11,609 nucleotides of DNA. Source: Proteiniphilum sp. (GTDB lineage: Bacteria > Bacteroidota > Bacteroidia > Bacteroidales > Dysgonomonadaceae). Of the stretch, positions 7,217-11,609 are shown one piece after another. The notes under the pieces are model-generated. The model saw only the letters and a program-made list of their open reading frames with translations, was not told the origin of the DNA and ran no database searches. Location of the stretch: the NCBI GenBank assembly GCA_012728465.1, contig JAAYFB010000082.1, positions 1 through 11,609 on the forward strand. Reading direction: 5' to 3'. Position 1 is the first letter of the stretch; each line of letters opens with the position of its first letter. The position numbers and the translations under genes were made by a program.

Positions 7217-7238
7217 ACTGTCGGGAGTGGCAGTTTCT

Positions 7239-7760
7239 TTAATACTCAAAGTCAATGAAGTCGCCTTCTTTTATTCCATTCTGTATGCAATAACCTGCAT
7301 TTACCTCCACCACATACATTGCTGGCTGTGTTGAGGCATAGCTCCTCTCATTTAGTGGTGCAGTGTTAGTGTGTATGGTTACTATTTCTTTGTTTGCATT
7401 TACATATAAAATGTCTAGAGCAATATAAGTGTTTTTCATCCAAAAGCTTTGATAATCTTCTCTGTTAAATACAAAAAGCATACCTGCATTGCTTGGTATT
7501 GACTTTCTATACATCAAGCCTCGAGCTCGTAGCTGGTCGTTGTCTGCCACTTCAATGTCAATCGTTGTCATGACACTTGTGTCATTTGCTGACACAAAGT
7601 TTAGCGAACCCTGTTTGTTGAATTTAATTTCTAAACTGTCATTTTTAGTCAATTCGCTTCCACCATTATCTTTTGACATAGTGTAAATCAGTAACAAAGC
7701 TACTGCTACTATTGCTATGGCGGCGAATGCATAAATCTTTTTGGTATGTCTTTTAGTCAT
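7239..7760 (-). CDS. DUF192 family protein, membrane-anchored
   Basis: 173 residues. A basic N-terminus (TKRHTKK) precedes a single hydrophobic helix (about 10-27), so the protein is likely anchored in the inner membrane with the rest in the periplasm. From about 63 it matches DUF192 (PF02643): a strand IDIEVADN (67-74), RARGLMYR (78-85), GMLFVF (93-98), SFWMKNTYIALDILYV (105-120), a central IVTIH strand (126-130), and a C-terminal PAMYVVEVNAGYC (146-158) with a closing GIKEGDFIDF. FWMKNT and LDI are the family hallmarks. The biochemical function of DUF192 is not established. The gene is divergent from groES and shares a 214-bp spacer with it. No clean promoter for this direction was found; CATCTTTG on the minus strand is one mismatch from TAnnTTTG. 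Confidence 0.88.
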   Translation of the reverse strand: MTKRHTKKIYAFAAIAIVAVALLLIYTMSKDNGGSELTKNDSLEIKFNKQGSLNFVSANDTSVMTTIDIEVADNDQLRARGLMYRKSIPSNAGMLFVFNREDYQSFWMKNTYIALDILYVNANKEIVTIHTNTAPLNERSYASTQPAMYVVEVNAGYCIQNGIKEGDFIDFEY

Positions 7761-7811
7761 ATAATTTCTATTTTGCTGAATGTTTAAATATAATTACAAA
7801 GATGGCTTATT

Positions 7812-7875
7812 TTTTTGTCATATTAAAATTGTCAGGTTCTGAAGTTTTTGTCAGTATAATGTGTTATTTTTGTCA
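7812..7875 (+). promoter_or_regulatory. Three phased TTTTTGTCA repeats upstream of groES
   Basis: Exact copies of TTTTTGTCA lie at 7812-7820, 7845-7853 and 7867-7875, that is 33 and 22 bp apart, near whole turns of the DNA helix. A shorter AATTGTCA is at 7827-7834. They sit about 40 to 100 bp before the start predicted from the adjacent sigma-54 promoter, where activator sites are usually found. A role as activator-binding sites is inference. Confidence 0.4.
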
Positions 7876-7887
7876 CGTTTAAAAATC

Positions 7888-7904
7888 TGGCACGGAATTC
7901 GCAT
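7888..7904 (+). promoter_or_regulatory. Putative sigma-54 (-24/-12) promoter of groES-groEL
   Basis: TGGCACGGAATTCGCAT matches the sigma-54 consensus TGGCACG-N4-TTGCA at every position but one (TCGCA for TTGCA). The invariant GG (7889-7890) and GC (7901-7902) have the required spacing. Transcription would start near 7914, leaving a leader of about 61 nt before groES. Sigma-54 promoters need an AAA+ activator, which fits the repeats just upstream. No TAnnTTTG box or CIRCE element was found in this spacer. Confidence 0.6.
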
Positions 7905-7974
7905 GTAACTAGATGTCGATACGACAAAAAACAAAATAAATTTTATAATTATACAATCTAAAAATTTTAAAAAC

Positions 7975-8247
7975 ATGAGTATTAAACCATTAGCAGACAG
8001 AGTGCTTATTAAGGCAGCTGCTGCAGAAGAAAAAACAGTAGGTGGAATTATTATTCCTGATTCGGCAAAAGAAAAACCACTACAAGGAATCGTTATTGCA
8101 ACAGGCAATGGAACAAAAGACGAGGAGATGGTAGTGAAGTCTGGAGATAATGTATTGTATAGCAAATATGCAGGAACGGAAATTGAGTTTGACGGAGAGC
8201 AATATCTAATCATGCGTCAATCTGAAATTTTGGCTGTAGTTGAATAG
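7975..8247 (+). CDS. groES: Co-chaperonin GroES (Hsp10)
   Basis: 90 residues, the usual length. It forms the seven-subunit lid that closes the GroEL folding chamber in the cytosol. Family features are clear: the opening IKPLADRVLIK (3-13), the mobile loop (about 18-37) with the GroEL-binding hydrophobic tripeptide III in GGIIIPDSAKEKP (23-35), and the end YLIMRQSEILAVVE (77-90). The leader is A-rich with no Shine-Dalgarno sequence. groEL follows after 71 bp in the same direction, the standard operon. Expression appears to be driven by the sigma-54-like promoter at 7888; no CIRCE operator for HrcA repression is present. Confidence 0.98.
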   Translation: MSIKPLADRVLIKAAAAEEKTVGGIIIPDSAKEKPLQGIVIATGNGTKDEEMVVKSGDNVLYSKYAGTEIEFDGEQYLIMRQSEILAVVE

Positions 8248-8303
8248 TTTATAATTTCATTATCAAGACAAGACATAAAAACAATTAAATAACAAACGAT
8301 TAA

Positions 8304-9950
<1,647 letters not shown>

Positions 9951-10007
9951 TAATCATTTACCATTCTAGGCTGTTGAGCTTATATATCAACGGTACAATA
10001 AAATAAT

Positions 10008-10050
10008 AAAAACGTGTGACTCTGTTAAATGGGGTTGCACGTTTTTTTTT
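10008..10050 (+). terminator. Intrinsic terminator of groES-groEL
   Basis: Nine-base arms, AAAAACGTG at 10008-10016 and CACGTTTTT at 10038-10046, enclose a 21-nt loop with some further internal pairing. The second arm runs directly into nine consecutive T (10042-10050). This is a classic A-tract/U-tract terminator, also partly usable from the other strand. Confidence 0.8.
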
Positions 10051-10338
10051 GTTTTCAAAATAGTAAAATCTGAAAAAAAGATTGTAATATCTAAAATATA
10101 AATATTATGTTTTATTGATAGATATCCTTTACAAATTAAACTCAAGATGTTGATTATTGGATAAATAGTAACATATTGGGTTAAATAGGCTATATATTGT
10201 ATTAAGCGTCTTATTCACACATTATTATCTGTAACCAAATTGTAGCAAAATCGAAACTATTATTTCAAAATTTTATATTACATTTGTGGAAGATAGTATC
10301 AAGTAATATAATATATAAAATCATTAAAATTTAAATTT
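10051..10338. other. Intergenic region between groEL terminator and receptor gene
   Basis: About 290 bp, very AT-rich, with no open frame worth calling. The only supported element is the TAnnTTTG box at 10279. Unlike the 6063-7238 spacer, it contains no TGACA or TGTCA word. Confidence 0.5.
10279..10286 (+). promoter_or_regulatory. Bacteroidota -7 box before the TonB-dependent receptor
   Basis: TACATTTG is a full TAnnTTTG match, 52 bp before the ATG at 10339. A TTTG element at the normal -33 distance is absent, so strength or activator dependence cannot be judged. Confidence 0.4.
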
Positions 10339-11609
10339 ATGGTAAAGAGGTTTAGATTAATGTTAGTGGCATCGCTTTTAGTGATCACAACAATCTTGAA
10401 TGCTCAAGTAACTACTTCGAGTATGAGTGGACGTGTTACTGATGTTGATGGTTCAGTGATTGGCGCTACTGTTGTTGCTACTCACACTCCATCTGGAACA
10501 ACGTATGGAACCGTAACTAACTTAGAAGGTCGCTTCAACCTAAACGGTATGCGTGTGGGTGGTCCATACACTGTGGAGGTTACCTACATAGGATACGGGA
10601 CTAGTACTACAAACAACATTTCTTTAGCTTTAGGTTCAAACTATGTATTGAATGTTGAACTTTCGGAAGAGGCTACAACACTAGATGAGGTAGTGGTAAC
10701 TGCAGCAAGAACAAAGTTCCCTTCAGAAAAGACAGGAGCGGTAACAAACATTACTAGCTCGCAAATTACAAGTTTACCTACGGTAAATCGTAGTATTATG
10801 GATGTAACTCGCCTTTCTCCTTATGGAGGTAATGGAATGAGCTTTGGTGGTACAGATGGACGTACTGCTAACTTTACGGTGGATGGTGCAAACTTCAATA
10901 ACAACTTCGGATTGAGTGATGCTCTGCCAGGTGGAGGTAACCCAATATCGCTTGACGCGATTGACGAACTGCAAGTTGTGATTGCTCCATACGATGTTCG
11001 CCAAACAAATTTTATTGGTGGTGGAGTAAACGCTATTACTAAATCGGGTACAAATACATTTAGAGCTACTGCTTATTCTTATCATAGGAATGAGAACTTT
11101 AGAGGTGATGCAGTAAATGGCATGCAAATACAAGGTGCACGCGAAAAGGATAGGCTTACTACTTATGGATTTACTTTGGGTGGACCCATTATTAAAAACA
11201 AATTGTTCTTCTTTGTAAATGGTGAGATAGGACAGAAGCCAACTATTGTAAATAGATGGAGACCATCAACAGATGGAGTTGCTGATGCTGATAATTATAT
11301 TTCACGCACTACGGAGGCTGATATGAAGAAGGTTTCTGATTTCGTTAAGGAGAAATATGGATATGACACAGGGTCTTACACTAATTTCCCTGCTGATGAG
11401 AGCAACACTAAACTTCTTGCTCGTTTAGATTGGAATATTACAAACCAACATCGTTTGGCTTTACGTTACAATTATACTAAGAATACATCTTGGAGATCAC
11501 CTAACGCTACCTCTATGGATGGGGGTACTCGTATGACTGAGGCTAGAATGTCAAAAGCTTCAATGGCTTTTGCAAACTCGATGTACTCTATGGACAACCT
11601 TGTTCATTC
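10339..11609 (+). CDS. Oar-like TonB-dependent outer-membrane receptor, N-terminal part
   Basis: 423 complete codons are present and the frame runs off the right edge; family members exceed 900 residues. A signal peptide (1-22, cleavage after NA before QVTT) precedes a carboxypeptidase-regulatory-like domain (about 28-110): SGRVTDVDGSVIGATVVA, a TNLEGRFNLNGMRVGGPYTVEVTYIGY-type core, and a closing ELSEE. A LDEVVVTA segment (115-122) links to the plug (about 130-240), with NFTVDGANFNNNFG (178-191), the IDELQVVIAPYDVRQ block (208-222) and GGGVNAITKSGTN (227-239). TLGGPIIKNKLFFFVNGE (279-296) begins the barrel. PYDVRQ and the GGPIIKNKLFFF block point to Oar/OmpA-like TonB receptors rather than SusC. 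These proteins sit in the outer membrane; the ligand is unknown and some Oar proteins are tied to protein export or adhesion. The ATG at 10339 is chosen because it gives the signal peptide. Confidence 0.9.
   Translation, partial: MVKRFRLMLVASLLVITTILNAQVTTSSMSGRVTDVDGSVIGATVVATHTPSGTTYGTVTNLEGRFNLNGMRVGGPYTVEVTYIGYGTSTTNNISLALGSNYVLNVELSEEATTLDEVVVTAARTKFPSEKTGAVTNITSSQITSLPTVNRSIMDVTRLSPYGGNGMSFGGTDGRTANFTVDGANFNNNFGLSDALPGGGNPISLDAIDELQVVIAPYDVRQTNFIGGGVNAITKSGTNTFRATAYSYHRNENFRGDAVNGMQIQGAREKDRLTTYGFTLGGPIIKNKLFFFVNGEIGQKPTIVNRWRPSTDGVADADNYISRTTEADMKKVSDFVKEKYGYDTGSYTNFPADESNTKLLARLDWNITNQHRLALRYNYTKNTSWRSPNATSMDGGTRMTEARMSKASMAFANSMYSMDNLVH

Larger units (their letters stand above)
6783..7238. 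other. Gene-free spacer right of the palindrome array
   Basis: About 455 bp without a convincing gene. A 70-codon open frame on the minus strand (6789-7001) has no recognisable motif and poor composition. The region holds eight TGACA/TGTCA pentamers, a degenerate direct repeat at 6881-6906, an inverted repeat at 7150-7190 and a small palindrome at 7204-7216. No tRNA or recognisable RNA was found. Confidence 0.6.

Noticed and set aside
7761..7974. CIRCE operator for HrcA upstream of groES
   Set aside because: No TTAGCACTC-N9-GAGTGCTAA or near match was seen on either strand.
9956..9964. Extra copy of the palindrome half-site CATTTACCA after groEL
   Set aside because: Only nine bases match, the second arm is missing and there is no 42-bp context, so chance is the best explanation.
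10774..11133. 119-codon minus-strand open frame inside the receptor gene
   Set aside because: It is antisense to a well-supported TonB-receptor frame with family motifs throughout and has no motif of its own.

Overview
The window looks like a chromosomal segment from a member of the Bacteroidota, most probably Bacteroidales. It is AT-rich, most starts lack a Shine-Dalgarno sequence, two sites match the Bacteroides-type -7 box TAnnTTTG, and the gene families are typical of the group: an Oar-like TonB-dependent receptor with an N-terminal carboxypeptidase-regulatory domain, a secreted S9 peptidase of the glutamyl-endopeptidase type, and a lipoprotein metal/cofactor-binding protein. No phage, insertion sequence, CRISPR, tRNA or rRNA was found.

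Region 1 (1-2703, minus strand) is a compact operon read right to left: a DUF2007 protein, an AI-2E/PerM-family membrane protein, a FecB/BtuF-like substrate-binding lipoprotein, and the first 41 codons of a FecCD/BtuC-type permease with an apparent TTG start. The last two are the core of an ABC importer for ferric siderophore, heme or cobalamin. An ATPase would be expected beyond the left edge.

Region 2 (2826-6062, plus strand) holds a short-chain dehydrogenase and, 45 bp later, a large exported serine peptidase of family S9. A 15-bp perfect hairpin follows it.

Region 3 (6063-7238) has no convincing gene. Its centre is a six-unit, 42-bp tandem array (6541-6782). Each unit carries a 20-bp palindrome in one of two versions that differ by a paired, symmetry-preserving substitution. 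The two ends of the array are inverted copies of each other. The region is also rich in the pentamer TGACA/TGTCA.

Region 4 (7239-9950) has a membrane-anchored DUF192 protein on the minus strand, divergent from groES-groEL on the plus strand. The 214-bp divergent spacer contains a near-consensus sigma-54 (-24/-12) promoter facing groES. Three TTTTTGTCA repeats lie upstream of it at 33- and 22-bp spacing. groEL ends in a clear intrinsic terminator.

Region 5 (10339 to the right edge) is the 5' part of an Oar-like TonB-dependent outer-membrane receptor, preceded by a TAnnTTTG box.

The best leads for something undescribed are the covarying palindrome array and the apparent sigma-54 control of the chaperonin operon. 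Both are sequence readings without any search behind them.
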